Made by a program: the position numbers and the translations under genes. A stretch of 64,000 nucleotides of DNA from NCBI RefSeq assembly GCF_005671395.1, contig NZ_CP040428.1, positions 1,550,001-1,614,000 of the forward strand, in the 5' to 3' direction. The DNA comes from Jejubacter calystegiae. Lineage in GTDB: Bacteria > Pseudomonadota > Gammaproteobacteria > Enterobacterales > Enterobacteriaceae. This document shows positions 7,510 to 17,588 of this stretch, one piece after another. The notes below the pieces were generated by a model. It ran no database searches, was not told where the DNA came from, and saw only the letters and a program-made list of their open reading frames with translations. Position 1 is the stretch's first letter. The number at the start of each line of letters is the position of its first letter.

Positions 7510-9371
7510 TGACCGGAATTTGAAGATATTTCAGCTTTCGACGACAGCGATGCGCTTTTTCCCGTGCCTGCGCCGTTTTTGCTACCGGGTTGTTCCACCA
7601 GTGCGATAAGCGTGCAGGGCAGCGGCGGCGAACTTTTGCCGTTCAGTGGCATCGGGCTTCCGTCTTCACGCAGGGCAAAAAGCGGGATAATGCCGCGATG
7701 TTTTTCCAGATACTCCAGCCAGCCGAAGTTGGCATTAAGGCGGGTTGCTTTGATTACCGCACCTTTTGACAGCAGGCCGCTCAGGCGACTCCAGGTGACC
7801 TCTTCGCTAAACAGCCGCTCATTACGGCGAAAACGGGCGCTTTCGCTACTGCTGCTGCGCCCCTTCAGCGCCGAGCCGGAACGAATGGCCCACACCCGTT
7901 CATCGCCAAACAGGTGGCTGAAGTGATAGACCGCCAGTGCATTCTGGTGACGGTTGGGCGACAGAGCCAGTACCTGAGCGGTACCGCTCAGATCAAGGTA
8001 GTTCTCCGCATGTTCGGACCAGGCATTGCCGTAGTAGGCCGGTAACCCTTCCATTCGGGCCTGACGGTAATATTCCCAGCTGTTATCGGTGACCAGCACG
8101 GGAATATCCTGTTTGATGAGCGCCTTTGCCAGCATACGGGCAACGGCATTGGCGCCGATAATCATGACGCCTTTCGGTTTGCTCTGCTGTACCCGCAGCA
8201 GTCGCGCCAGCCAGGCACTGGTCAGACTTTGCAGCACTACGGTGCCAATAATGATGGCGAAGACCACCGTTACCAGACGATCGGCTCCCTGGTAACCGTT
8301 ACGCTGTAAGGTCAGAGCGAACAGCGAACCCACCGCAGCGGCAACGATACCGCGCGGCGCTATCCAGCACAGCAGCATTCGGTCTCGCCAGGGTAGGGTG
8401 GAACCCAGCGTTGACGCTATAATACAAAGCGGGCGGGCGATAAACTGCACCACCAGCAACAGCCCCAGTAGCGGCCAACCCATTTCTTTGATGGCCAGCA
8501 GGTCAAGGCGCGAAGCGAGGATCACAAACAGCGCTGAGATCAGCAGGGCAGAGAGCTCTTCTTTAAACGCCAGAATATCGCTGATATCCAGATCGCGCAT
8601 ATTGGCAAGCCAGATGCCCATCACTGTGACCGCCAGTAGCCCTGATTCATCCGCCAGCGCATTGGAGACGCCGAAGGTGAGCAGCACAATCGCCAGCACC
8701 CCGAAGTTTTGCAGATAGCCCGGGATCCATACGCGCTTCAGGGCGGTGCCCAGCAGCCAGCCGAACAGCGCCCCGGCGGCCAGGCCTACGCCCACCGTCC
8801 ATGCCAGCGTACCCGGCAGGTGCAGCAGCGATCCCGCCGCCTGTCGCAGGGTAATAAATTCAAACACCAGCAGGGTAAAGATGGCGCCCACGGGGTCGAT
8901 CACGATCCCTTCCCAGCGCAGCACCTGGTTGATGGCGGCATTCGGGCGCACTACCCGCATCAGCGGTGCGATAACGGTGGGGCCGGTCACGACCGTAACG
9001 GCGCCCACCAGCGCCGCCAGTTCCGGCGGCAGATTCAAAATCCACCAGCAGGCCAGGCTCACGACGCAAAAGGTCACCAGCATGCCGACGCTGACCAGAT
9101 TACGTACCACGCCCCCCAGACCGCGGATTTCATCGAAGCGCAGGGTGAGCGCGCCTTCAAACAGGATGATGGCAACCGATAGCGAAACCAGCGGAAACAG
9201 CAGATCGCCGAACAGATGATCCGGCTGTAGTACGTGGCTAACCGGGCCAAGCAGTATCCCCATGACCAGCAATGGCAGTATTGCGGGCAACCTTGTCAGC
9301 CAGGCCAGCCACTGGGCGGCCAGCGAGGCGATAGCGATAACCACCAGCAAAAGGGGGGCAGATAGTTCCAT
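7506..9371 (-). CDS. CPA1-family Na+/H+ (or K+/H+) antiporter with C-terminal TrkA-N-like domain
   Basis: A ~621-residue inner-membrane antiporter. About 12 hydrophobic segments fill residues 1-~390, including the family ion-site region (VTGPTVIAPLM, then the ND-like IVIDPVGAIF segment) and IAPRGIVAAAVGSLFAL in the penultimate helices. After residue ~400 a Rossmann-type domain begins (GVMIIGANAVARMLAKAL), typical of TrkA-N/RCK regulatory domains, followed by a low-complexity Ser/Gly/Lys tail. I place the start at 9371 (MELSAPLLL), preceded by GAGGAAGAG; an upstream in-frame extension of 32 residues is not hydrophobic-signal-like and lacks a clear ribosome-binding site. It lies between lysC and pgi, where E. 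coli has no such gene. The ion specificity cannot be read from sequence. Confidence 0.85.
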   Translation of the reverse strand: MELSAPLLLVVIAIASLAAQWLAWLTRLPAILPLLVMGILLGPVSHVLQPDHLFGDLLFPLVSLSVAIILFEGALTLRFDEIRGLGGVVRNLVSVGMLVTFCVVSLACWWILNLPPELAALVGAVTVVTGPTVIAPLMRVVRPNAAINQVLRWEGIVIDPVGAIFTLLVFEFITLRQAAGSLLHLPGTLAWTVGVGLAAGALFGWLLGTALKRVWIPGYLQNFGVLAIVLLTFGVSNALADESGLLAVTVMGIWLANMRDLDISDILAFKEELSALLISALFVILASRLDLLAIKEMGWPLLGLLLVVQFIARPLCIIASTLGSTLPWRDRMLLCWIAPRGIVAAAVGSLFALTLQRNGYQGADRLVTVVFAIIIGTVVLQSLTSAWLARLLRVQQSKPKGVMIIGANAVARMLAKALIKQDIPVLVTDNSWEYYRQARMEGLPAYYGNAWSEHAENYLDLSGTAQVLALSPNRHQNALAVYHFSHLFGDERVWAIRSGSALKGRSSSSESARFRRNERLFSEEVTWSRLSGLLSKGAVIKATRLNANFGWLEYLEKHRGIIPLFALREDGSPMPLNGKSSPPLPCTLIALVEQPGSKNGAGTGKSASLSSKAEISSNSGH

Positions 9372-9524
9372 AAATTGACTCTTCCTCAGGAGGGACTTTT
9401 TTAAAAATAGTCGATTGTTGTGCAATCGCGGCGGGCAAGTATAGTTGGGCCGGTTAACGAAAAACACCTGCCGGTTTTATGGCATAAAATCATCACAATT
9501 CGCTGAAGCAGGCGCTACAATTGA

Positions 9525-11210
<1,686 letters not shown>

Positions 11211-11278
11211 TTGCCTATTGAGGACGGTCTTAATAGCGACTGTCCTGCCCGGAATATCCTGGGTGATATATTTTAATT

Positions 11279-11305
11279 ATGCCGGCTGTGCGCCGGCATT
11301 TTTTT
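11279..11305 (+). terminator. Intrinsic terminator after pgi
   Basis: ATGCCGGC-TGTGC-GCCGGCAT followed by a run of T residues. Confidence 0.88.
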
Positions 11306-11628
11306 ATCGGAGAAATCCAGTTGTTTGCATATATAAGGAGAGCTTGCTCTCTCAGGTTAATCCTAAAATCGCCGAAGGCCGGATGGTTATTCCGGTTTAT
11401 TTCTTGATGCACTCCCCTTATCATAACCATTGAATTCTTGTTATTTTATTGATTTTAAAGAAATAAATATAATATTTGTAATTGTATTATCTATATTCCC
11501 GCTATTAATCCTAAAACCTCTTCGTTATTTCCCTCAGCCGGAAACAGGTCTCGCTTATTGTGTATACTCGGGAACGCCTGAAACTCTTTTCAGGTAAATC
11601 TCCATTCATTCAATGAAGGGAAATTGTT
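11306..11628 (+). other. AT-rich leader region of the yjbEFGH operon
   Basis: About 320 bp without a gene between the pgi terminator and yjbE; the middle part (11430-11500) is very AT-rich. A good -10 candidate, TATACT, lies at 11563-11568 with no convincing -35, consistent with an activator-dependent promoter. In E. coli this operon is activated by RcsB under envelope stress; ATTAATCCTAAAA near 11505 partly resembles an RcsB box, but the match is too weak to claim. A GAAGGG ribosome-binding site precedes yjbE. Confidence 0.45.
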
Positions 11629-11895
11629 ATGAAGAAAGTCCTTTATGGCGCAATGGCCGTACTGGCGCTGGCGTCTGCTGGTACCGCTACTGCTGGTCCT
11701 TTGACCAGTGGCGAAGCGGCTGGCGGTGCAGCGAACTCCGTTTCTGTGGGGAGTTCAACAGCGACCGGGTCTAGCGCAGTAGGGTCTGTGGTAGGGACTG
11801 CGCTTGCCGCAGTTGGGGGCAGTGATGGCGCCAATACTGGCACTACCACCACCACCTCTACCTCCACAACCACTACGACCAGCACCACCCCTTAG
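11629..11895 (+). CDS. yjbE: YjbE, secreted Ser/Thr-rich small protein of the exopolysaccharide operon
   Basis: An 88-residue protein with a Sec signal peptide ([22 protein letters not shown]) and a mature part of Gly/Ser/Ala repeats ending in a Thr/Ser homopolymer-like tail. It is close to E. coli YjbE (80 aa). It is the first gene of yjbEFGH, which in E. coli drives production of an extracellular polysaccharide when overexpressed and is induced through Rcs. The biochemical role of YjbE itself is unknown. A hairpin after the gene may reduce read-through into yjbF. Confidence 0.9.
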   Translation: MKKVLYGAMAVLALASAGTATAGPLTSGEAAGGAANSVSVGSSTATGSSAVGSVVGTALAAVGGSDGANTGTTTTTSTSTTTTTSTTP

Positions 11896-11918
11896 TAATT
11901 TTTACTGAGGTTTTAACC

Positions 11919-11945
11919 ATAACCACACTGCGGTGTGGTTATTTT
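11919..11945 (+). terminator. Hairpin between yjbE and yjbF (partial terminator)
   Basis: ATAACCACAC-TGCG-GTGTGGTTAT is a perfect 10-bp stem with a short TTT tail, located inside the operon 23 bp after the yjbE stop. It may act as an attenuator or a 3'-end stabiliser giving more yjbE than yjbFGH mRNA. Confidence 0.6.
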
Positions 11946-11962
11946 GAATTCGGGGAAATGTC

Positions 11963-12592
11963 GTGCAGCGACTTGCTATTGTGATGATGTGCCTGTTACT
12001 GCAGGCCTGTTCTAACACCTCTCCTGTTTCGTCACTCTGGAACCGCTTTTTTGGCACTGACGGGGTGCAACTCAGCGACGATGAGATCCAGAACATGCCC
12101 TACGCCAGCCAGTATGTCCGGCTGAATGACGGGCCGCAGATCTTTGTGGTTCTGGCGTTTTCAGAAAACGGGCAACACAAGTGGGTCACCCAGGACCATG
12201 CGACCCTGGTGACGCAGCACGATCGCCTGGTGAAAACCGTGGGGTTGGGCGACAACCTGGTGGAAGTCACTAACCTGCAACAGGATCCGCTGGCGAAAGT
12301 GAACCAGATTGTTGACGGCGCCAGTTGGACGCGACAGGCCAGCTGGACGGAACACCAGCAGGTACGCAACGCTACGCTGCGCTCCACTTTCCACTGGGAC
12401 GGCAAGGACTCACTGGAGGTGGGCAGCGACGTCACGCCGGTTCGCATACTGGATGAAAAAGTGACCACTGACGCCGGTAGCTGGCATAACCGCTACTGGG
12501 TGGATGAAGAGGGCTATATCCGTAAAACGAAGCAGTACCTCGGGCCCGGCTACTACCCGATTACCACCATTCTGTTGAAGGCGGCGAAATAA
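11963..12592 (+). CDS. yjbF: YjbF, outer-membrane lipoprotein of the yjb exopolysaccharide operon (GfcB-like)
   Basis: A 209-residue lipoprotein. The signal peptide ends in the lipobox LQAC with Cys16 as the modified residue; Ser/Asn follow, so outer-membrane sorting is expected. It belongs to the YjbF/GfcB (DUF2886) family and is paralogous to the group 4 capsule protein GfcB. The start is GTG at 11963, supported by GGGGAA 6-7 bp upstream and by the position of the signal peptide. The stop overlaps the yjbG start by 1 bp (TAATG), so the two are coupled. The role in polysaccharide export is known only at the operon level. Confidence 0.9.
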   Translation: MQRLAIVMMCLLLQACSNTSPVSSLWNRFFGTDGVQLSDDEIQNMPYASQYVRLNDGPQIFVVLAFSENGQHKWVTQDHATLVTQHDRLVKTVGLGDNLVEVTNLQQDPLAKVNQIVDGASWTRQASWTEHQQVRNATLRSTFHWDGKDSLEVGSDVTPVRILDEKVTTDAGSWHNRYWVDEEGYIRKTKQYLGPGYYPITTILLKAAK

Positions 12593-13329
12593 TGACAACA
12601 AAGCTAATTCTCGCTTCGCTGATGCTGGCCTTTGCCGGTGGCGCCTGTGCCGCCGGCACCATTACCGTTTATCCAGGGAATTCAGCGCCTCCGTTAACCG
12701 TGACCGGTGCCGAACGTCTTGCCGATCTGGTGACGCAGCCCACGTTGGCGCATAGCTGGTGGCCGGGCACCGTGATTAGCGAACGTCAGTCAACGGCGGT
12801 GGCCGAACAACAGCACCAGAAACTGCTGGCGCGGCTGGCGGCCCTTGCCGCCGATCGCGGTGGCGACGAAGGCGCGGCCATTAACGGTCTGCGTACCCAG
12901 CTCCAGGCTATCCGGGTCACCGGACGCCAGCTGGTTAACCTCGATCCGGATCGGGTGCGGGTGAATCCTGAAAGTAATCCGCCATTGCTGGGGGAATATT
13001 CGCTATGGGTCGGCCAGAAGCCCACCACTGTGACGGTGATGGGGCTGGTAAGCGCGCCAGGCAAGAAGACGTTTGCTCCAGGCCGCTCAGTGGATGAATA
13101 CCTTGATGATGTCAGCACGCTCAGCGGCGGCGATCGCAGTTATGCCTGGGTGGTTTACCCCGACGGCAAAACGGTGAAAGCGCCGGTGGCTTACTGGAAC
13201 AAGCGCCACGTTGAACCTATGCCCGGCAGCATTATCTTCGTCGGCTTTGCCGATCATATCTTCTCCTCCGCCTGGGATGGCCTGAATGAGCAGATTCTCC
13301 ACTCTCTGACCCATCGGATACCGGATTGA
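12592..13329 (+). CDS. yjbG: YjbG, periplasmic protein of the yjb exopolysaccharide operon (GfcC-like)
   Basis: A 245-residue exported protein with a signal peptide ending around residue 21 (GGACAAG). It belongs to the YjbG/GfcC family. The GfcC crystal structure, as I recall it, shows beta-grasp domains similar to those of the polysaccharide export protein Wza; here the segments [16 protein letters not shown] and [12 protein letters not shown] (SLBB-like) fit that. Starts within the yjbF stop and ends by overlapping the yjbH ATG (TGATG), showing tight coupling. Confidence 0.9.
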   Translation: MTTKLILASLMLAFAGGACAAGTITVYPGNSAPPLTVTGAERLADLVTQPTLAHSWWPGTVISERQSTAVAEQQHQKLLARLAALAADRGGDEGAAINGLRTQLQAIRVTGRQLVNLDPDRVRVNPESNPPLLGEYSLWVGQKPTTVTVMGLVSAPGKKTFAPGRSVDEYLDDVSTLSGGDRSYAWVVYPDGKTVKAPVAYWNKRHVEPMPGSIIFVGFADHIFSSAWDGLNEQILHSLTHRIPD

Positions 13330-15425
13330 TGAAGAAACGTTACCTCTACAGTTTACTGGCGCTGGCTGTCTCTTCCGCCTGCCAGGCGGAGAGCTACCCG
13401 GCGCCCATCGGCCCGTCCCAGTCCGACTTCGGCGGCGTGGGCCTGTTACAGACGCCCACCGCGCGTATGGCGCGCGATGGGGAGTTCAGCGTTAACTATC
13501 GCGACAACGATCAGTACCGCTTCTATTCGGCTTCGGTGCAGTTAATGCCCTGGCTGGAAACAACCCTGCGCTACACCGATGTTCGTACCCGTAAGTACAG
13601 TAATGTGGACTCTTTCTCTGGCGATCAGACCTATAAGGATAAGTCGTTTGATGTGAAGCTGCGCCTGTGGGAAGAGGGCTACTGGACACCGCAGGTGGCG
13701 GTGGGTATCCGGGATCTGGGCGGTACCGGCCTGTTCGACAGCGAATACCTGGTGGCCAGTAAGGCCTGGGGGCCGTTCGACTTCTCGCTGGGGATCGGCT
13801 GGGGCTATCTGGGGACTGCCGGCAACGTTACTAACCCGTTCTGTAGCTACAGCGATAAATACTGCTATCGCGATAACAGCAACAAGAAGGCGGGTTCGTT
13901 CGAATTTGGCGATATGTTCCACGGCCCGGCGTCGATATTCGGCGGTATCGAATACCAGACGCCCTGGCAGCCGCTGCGCCTGAAGCTGGAGTATGAAGGC
14001 AATGATTACAGCGGCGATTATGCCGGACGGCTTGAGCAGCGCAGCAACTTTAACGTGGGCGCCATCTATCGGGTCACCGACTGGGCCGATGTCAACGTCA
14101 GCTATGAGCGTGGCAATACCTTTATGTTCGGCTTCACGCTGCGCACCAACTTTAACGATCTTAAATCTCACTACGCCGATAACCGTAAGCCGGAATACCG
14201 GCCGCAGCCTCAGGATAAGATCCTACAGCACAGCGTGGTGGGTAATCAGCTGACCCAGTTGAAATACAATGCCGGTCTGACTAATCCGCAGATTCAGACC
14301 AAAGGGGATACCCTTTATGTCACCGGCGATCAGGTGAAATACCGTGACTCGCGTGAGGGTATCGATCGCGCTAACCGCATTGTGATGAATGACCTGCCGG
14401 AAGGGATAAACAAGATCCGCGTAACGGAAAGCCGGGTCGCTATGCCGCAGGTGACCACCGAAACCGACGTTGATAGCCTGCGTCATCATCTGGAAGGAGA
14501 GCCGCTGGGCCACGAAACACCGCTGGCTCAGCGCCGGGTGGATCCGGTGGTGCCAGACAGCACCGAACAGGGCTGGTATCTGGACAAACCACGCTTTAGT
14601 TATTCGATCGATCCGGTTCTGAGTCAGTCCTTCGGCGGCGCGGAAAGCTTCTATATGTACCAGTTGGGTATCAGGGGCTCCGCCGATCTGTGGCTGACAG
14701 ACCACCTGCTGACCAGTGGTAGCCTGTTCGCCAATATCAAGAACAACTACGACAAATTTAACTACACCAGTCCTCCGAGCGACACGCATTTGCCGCGGGT
14801 GCGTACTCACGTGCGTGAATACGTTCAGAACGATGTCTATGTGAACGATCTACAGGCCAACTACTTCCAGTATCTGGGCAAAGGCTGGTACGGACAGGCC
14901 TATGCCGGTTATCTGGAAACTATGTTCGGTGGCGCAGGCGCCGAGGTACTGTACCGTCCGCTCGACAGCAACTGGGCGGTGGGGCTGAACGCCAACTACG
15001 TGAAGCAGCGTGACTGGCGTAGCTCTCAGGATATGATGAAGTTCACCGACTACAGCGTGAAGACCGGGCACCTGACCGCTTACTGGACACCGCCGTTTGC
15101 CGATGGCGTACTGGTGAAAGCCAGCGTGGGCCAGTACCTGGCGGGCGACAAGGGGGGAACCCTGGATATCTCTAAGCACTTCGACAGCGGCATCGTGGTG
15201 GGTGGCTACGCCACTATCACCAATGTCTCGTCCGAAGAGTATGGGGAAGGGGAGTTCACCAAAGGGGTCTATGTCTCCGTTCCGTTGGATCTCTTCTCGT
15301 CGGGTGCGACCCGCAGCCGTGCCCTGGTGGGCTGGCAGCCGCTTACCCGCGATGGTGGCCAGATGCTGGGCCGCAAGTTCGAGCTTTACAGCATGACCAG
15401 CGACCGCAATATCAACTTCCGATAA
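13329..15425 (+). CDS. yjbH: YjbH, outer-membrane beta-barrel of the yjb exopolysaccharide operon (GfcD-like)
   Basis: A ~698-residue outer-membrane protein with a signal peptide ([20 protein letters not shown]) and long stretches of alternating hydrophobic/aromatic residues typical of beta strands. It contains the family N-terminal block [20 protein letters not shown]. It matches E. coli YjbH (698 aa) and is paralogous to GfcD. The ATG at 13329 overlaps the yjbG stop; the in-frame TTG three bases earlier is less likely. It is expected to help polysaccharide cross the outer membrane; direct evidence is lacking. A terminator follows. Confidence 0.93.
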   Translation: MKKRYLYSLLALAVSSACQAESYPAPIGPSQSDFGGVGLLQTPTARMARDGEFSVNYRDNDQYRFYSASVQLMPWLETTLRYTDVRTRKYSNVDSFSGDQTYKDKSFDVKLRLWEEGYWTPQVAVGIRDLGGTGLFDSEYLVASKAWGPFDFSLGIGWGYLGTAGNVTNPFCSYSDKYCYRDNSNKKAGSFEFGDMFHGPASIFGGIEYQTPWQPLRLKLEYEGNDYSGDYAGRLEQRSNFNVGAIYRVTDWADVNVSYERGNTFMFGFTLRTNFNDLKSHYADNRKPEYRPQPQDKILQHSVVGNQLTQLKYNAGLTNPQIQTKGDTLYVTGDQVKYRDSREGIDRANRIVMNDLPEGINKIRVTESRVAMPQVTTETDVDSLRHHLEGEPLGHETPLAQRRVDPVVPDSTEQGWYLDKPRFSYSIDPVLSQSFGGAESFYMYQLGIRGSADLWLTDHLLTSGSLFANIKNNYDKFNYTSPPSDTHLPRVRTHVREYVQNDVYVNDLQANYFQYLGKGWYGQAYAGYLETMFGGAGAEVLYRPLDSNWAVGLNANYVKQRDWRSSQDMMKFTDYSVKTGHLTAYWTPPFADGVLVKASVGQYLAGDKGGTLDISKHFDSGIVVGGYATITNVSSEEYGEGEFTKGVYVSVPLDLFSSGATRSRALVGWQPLTRDGGQMLGRKFELYSMTSDRNINFR

Positions 15426-15443
15426 GCGTTCTGGCCATCACCG

Positions 15444-15473
15444 CCGCCTCCCATCAGGGGGGCGGTTTTTTTT
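15444..15473 (+). terminator. Intrinsic terminator of the yjbEFGH operon
   Basis: CCGCCTCCC-ATCA-GGGGGGCGG followed by eight T residues. Confidence 0.92.
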
Positions 15474-15503
15474 GCGGGTAAAAGTGTGAAAACCGCGTTA
15501 AAT

Positions 15504-15525
15504 AAAGTAGATCTGGATCACGTTT
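15504..15525 (+). promoter_or_regulatory. CRP-like site upstream of psiE
   Basis: AAAGTAGATCTGGATCACGTTT aligns with the CRP consensus AAATGTGATCTAGATCACATTT; the right half (TCACG TTT) is good and the left half is weak. A possible -10, TTATAA, lies at 15531-15536, so CRP here would overlap the promoter. In E. coli, psiE is positively controlled by PhoB and negatively by cAMP-CRP; a Pho box was not recognised. Confidence 0.45.
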
Positions 15526-15572
15526 TTCCCTTATAAAGGAGCCAGTATCCTGATATGAATAAGGGGAATAAC

Positions 15573-15986
15573 ATGTCGTTGCCATCTCGCTCTCCGGCGG
15601 AGTGGATCGCTTATGGATTACAGTCAGTGCTGAATCTGGGGCTACTGAGCCTGGGACTGATTTTGATGGTGTTTCTGGGGAAAGAGACGCTGCACCTGAC
15701 CTATGTGCTGTTTATTAATAGCGAACAGGTGACCAAATATCAGCTGGTGGAAGGGCTACTGGTCTGGTTTCTCTATTTTGAATTTATCGCGCTGATTGTG
15801 AAGTACTTTCAGTCTGGTTATCACTTTCCGCTGCGCTACTTCGTCTACATTGGCATTACTGCCATCGTGCGACTCATTATTATTTCCCACGAGACGCCCG
15901 AAGAGGTACTGGTCTATTCCGGTGCGCTCCTGCTGCTGGTGGTCACGCTGTGGTTATGTAACACCAGCCTCCTGAAGCGCGAATAA
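15573..15986 (+). CDS. psiE: PsiE, phosphate-starvation-inducible membrane protein
   Basis: A 137-residue protein with four hydrophobic helices. It is strongly conserved with E. coli PsiE (136 aa), including [17 protein letters not shown] and [20 protein letters not shown]. The molecular function is unknown. I chose the ATG at 15573 over that at 15555 because AAGGGG lies 6 bp before it and the length then matches the family. In E. coli the next genes are xylE and the mal cluster; here ubiC follows directly. Confidence 0.92.
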   Translation: MSLPSRSPAEWIAYGLQSVLNLGLLSLGLILMVFLGKETLHLTYVLFINSEQVTKYQLVEGLLVWFLYFEFIALIVKYFQSGYHFPLRYFVYIGITAIVRLIIISHETPEEVLVYSGALLLLVVTLWLCNTSLLKRE

Positions 15987-16136
15987 TCGCGTCTTGTTGA
16001 CGGCCCTGCCTGGGCCGTCACTTTATTCGTGTGTTACACCTTTGTTGCTATTAAGATCGCTGGAATATGCTTTGCCCCACACGAGCCGCGGGTTCTGCGT
16101 TACAATGCCTTCAGAATTTTTTCCGGAGAAGGTGTT

Positions 16137-16646
16137 ATGTCCCATCCCGCGCTGGCGCAGCTGCGCGAACTCCACTACTTTCAGGATATTCCTGCTTTAA
16201 GCCACGCACTGAGCGACTGGCTGCTGCTGGAAGATTCCATGACGAAACGCTTTGAGCAATACTGCCACAGGGTCAGCGTGGATATACTGCGCGAAGCCTT
16301 TGTTGATGCCGGAGAGCTGATGCCCGGGGAAGCGGCGCTACTGCCGGACGAAGAGCGCTTCTGGCTACGTGAGATTTTGCTGTGCGGCGATGGCGAACCC
16401 TGGCTTGCTGGCCGGACGCTGGTGCCGCAGTCAACGCTGAATGGCCCGGAGCTGGCGCTGCGCCAGTTGGGAACTACCCCGTTAGGGCGTTATCTGTTTT
16501 CATCATCGACCCTGACGCGCGATTTTATTGAAACCGGACGTAGTGCAGAGCTGTGGGGGCGCCGTTCCCGTCTCCGGCTCTCAGGAAAACCGCTGTTGTT
16601 GACCGAGCTTTTCCTTCCTGCGTCGCCGCTGTATCGAGAGGAATAA
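16137..16646 (+). CDS. ubiC: UbiC, chorismate pyruvate-lyase
   Basis: Converts chorismate to 4-hydroxybenzoate and pyruvate, the committed step of ubiquinone synthesis, in the cytosol. The 169-residue protein matches E. coli UbiC (165 aa) throughout. It shows [31 protein letters not shown] (with the substrate-binding arginine) and the C-terminal [21 protein letters not shown] containing the conserved glutamate. The ATG at 16137 gives MSHPAL as in E. coli and has a GGAGAAGG ribosome-binding site; an upstream in-frame extension is rejected. ubiA follows after 3 bp, so they form one operon. Confidence 0.96.
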   Translation: MSHPALAQLRELHYFQDIPALSHALSDWLLLEDSMTKRFEQYCHRVSVDILREAFVDAGELMPGEAALLPDEERFWLREILLCGDGEPWLAGRTLVPQSTLNGPELALRQLGTTPLGRYLFSSSTLTRDFIETGRSAELWGRRSRLRLSGKPLLLTELFLPASPLYREE

Positions 16647-16649
16647 AAA

Positions 16650-17522
16650 ATGGAGTGGACTCTGAAGCAGAATAAGCTGCTGGCGTATCACCGATTGATG
16701 CGCACTGATAAGCCCATAGGCGCGCTGTTGCTGCTCTGGCCGACGCTGTGGGCGCTGTGGATGGCAACCCCGGGCGCGCCGCCGTTAACGATACTGCTGG
16801 TTTTTGTGGCGGGCGTCTGGTTGATGCGTGCCGCGGGCTGTGTGGTGAATGACTACGCGGACCGCAAGTTCGATGGTCATGTGAAGCGTACAGCGAATCG
16901 TCCCCTGCCCAGCGGCGCGGTGAGTGAAAAAGAGGCCCGTATTCTGTTTGGGGTGCTGGTGCTGCTCTCCTTCCTGCTGGTGCTGACTCTGAACAGCATG
17001 ACGATCCTGCTGTCGGTGGCCGGGCTGGCGCTGGCATGGGTTTACCCCTTTATGAAGCGCTACACCCATCTGCCCCAGGTGGTGCTGGGCGCAGCTTTCG
17101 GCTGGGCGATACCGATGGCTTTCTCCGCCGTTAGTGAAAGCGTGCCGATCTCCTGCTGGCTGATGTTCCTGGCGAATATTCTCTGGGCCGTGGCCTACGA
17201 TACCGAGTACGCCATGGTGGATCGCGATGACGATTTGAAGATTGGCGTTAAGTCTACGGCGATTCTGTTTGGCCGCTATGACAAACTGATTATTGGTCTG
17301 TTGCAATCTGGCGTGGTGGCGATCATGATACTGCTTGGCGTGCTGAATGGCCTTGGCGGCCTGTGGTATGCATCGATTGCCATTGCCGCCGGGTTGTTTG
17401 TCTGGCAGCAGAAGATGATAGCGAACCGAGATCGCGATGCCTGCTTCCGGGCCTTTATGAACAACAACTATGTTGGCCTGGCGCTGTTTATCGGTCTGGT
17501 GCTGAGCTATCTGCATTTCTGA
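16650..17522 (+). CDS. ubiA: UbiA, 4-hydroxybenzoate octaprenyltransferase
   Basis: Inner-membrane prenyltransferase that attaches the octaprenyl chain to 4-hydroxybenzoate, the second step after UbiC. It has 290 residues, like E. coli UbiA, with about eight or nine transmembrane helices. The two Asp-rich Mg2+/diphosphate motifs are clear: NDYADRKFD (around 68-76) and [12 protein letters not shown] (around 185-197). It is co-transcribed with ubiC and ends just before a terminator shared with plsB. Confidence 0.97.
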   Translation: MEWTLKQNKLLAYHRLMRTDKPIGALLLLWPTLWALWMATPGAPPLTILLVFVAGVWLMRAAGCVVNDYADRKFDGHVKRTANRPLPSGAVSEKEARILFGVLVLLSFLLVLTLNSMTILLSVAGLALAWVYPFMKRYTHLPQVVLGAAFGWAIPMAFSAVSESVPISCWLMFLANILWAVAYDTEYAMVDRDDDLKIGVKSTAILFGRYDKLIIGLLQSGVVAIMILLGVLNGLGGLWYASIAIAAGLFVWQQKMIANRDRDACFRAFMNNNYVGLALFIGLVLSYLHF

Positions 17523-17535
17523 TTATTGAGTGCAT

Positions 17536-17573
17536 AAAAAAGCCGGTCGGTGTAACACCTGACCGGCTTTTTT
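17536..17573. terminator. Bidirectional terminator between ubiA and plsB
   Basis: AAAAAAGCCGGTC-N10-GACCGGCTTTTTT: a perfect stem with an A-run on one side and a T-run on the other, serving both convergent genes. Confidence 0.93.
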
Positions 17574-17588
17574 CATTTTTACGGCGCG

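Noticed and set aside
11500-11520. RcsB-type box upstream of yjbE
   Set aside because: Only a partial match (ATTAATCCTAAAA); E. coli regulation by Rcs is known but this site is not convincing.
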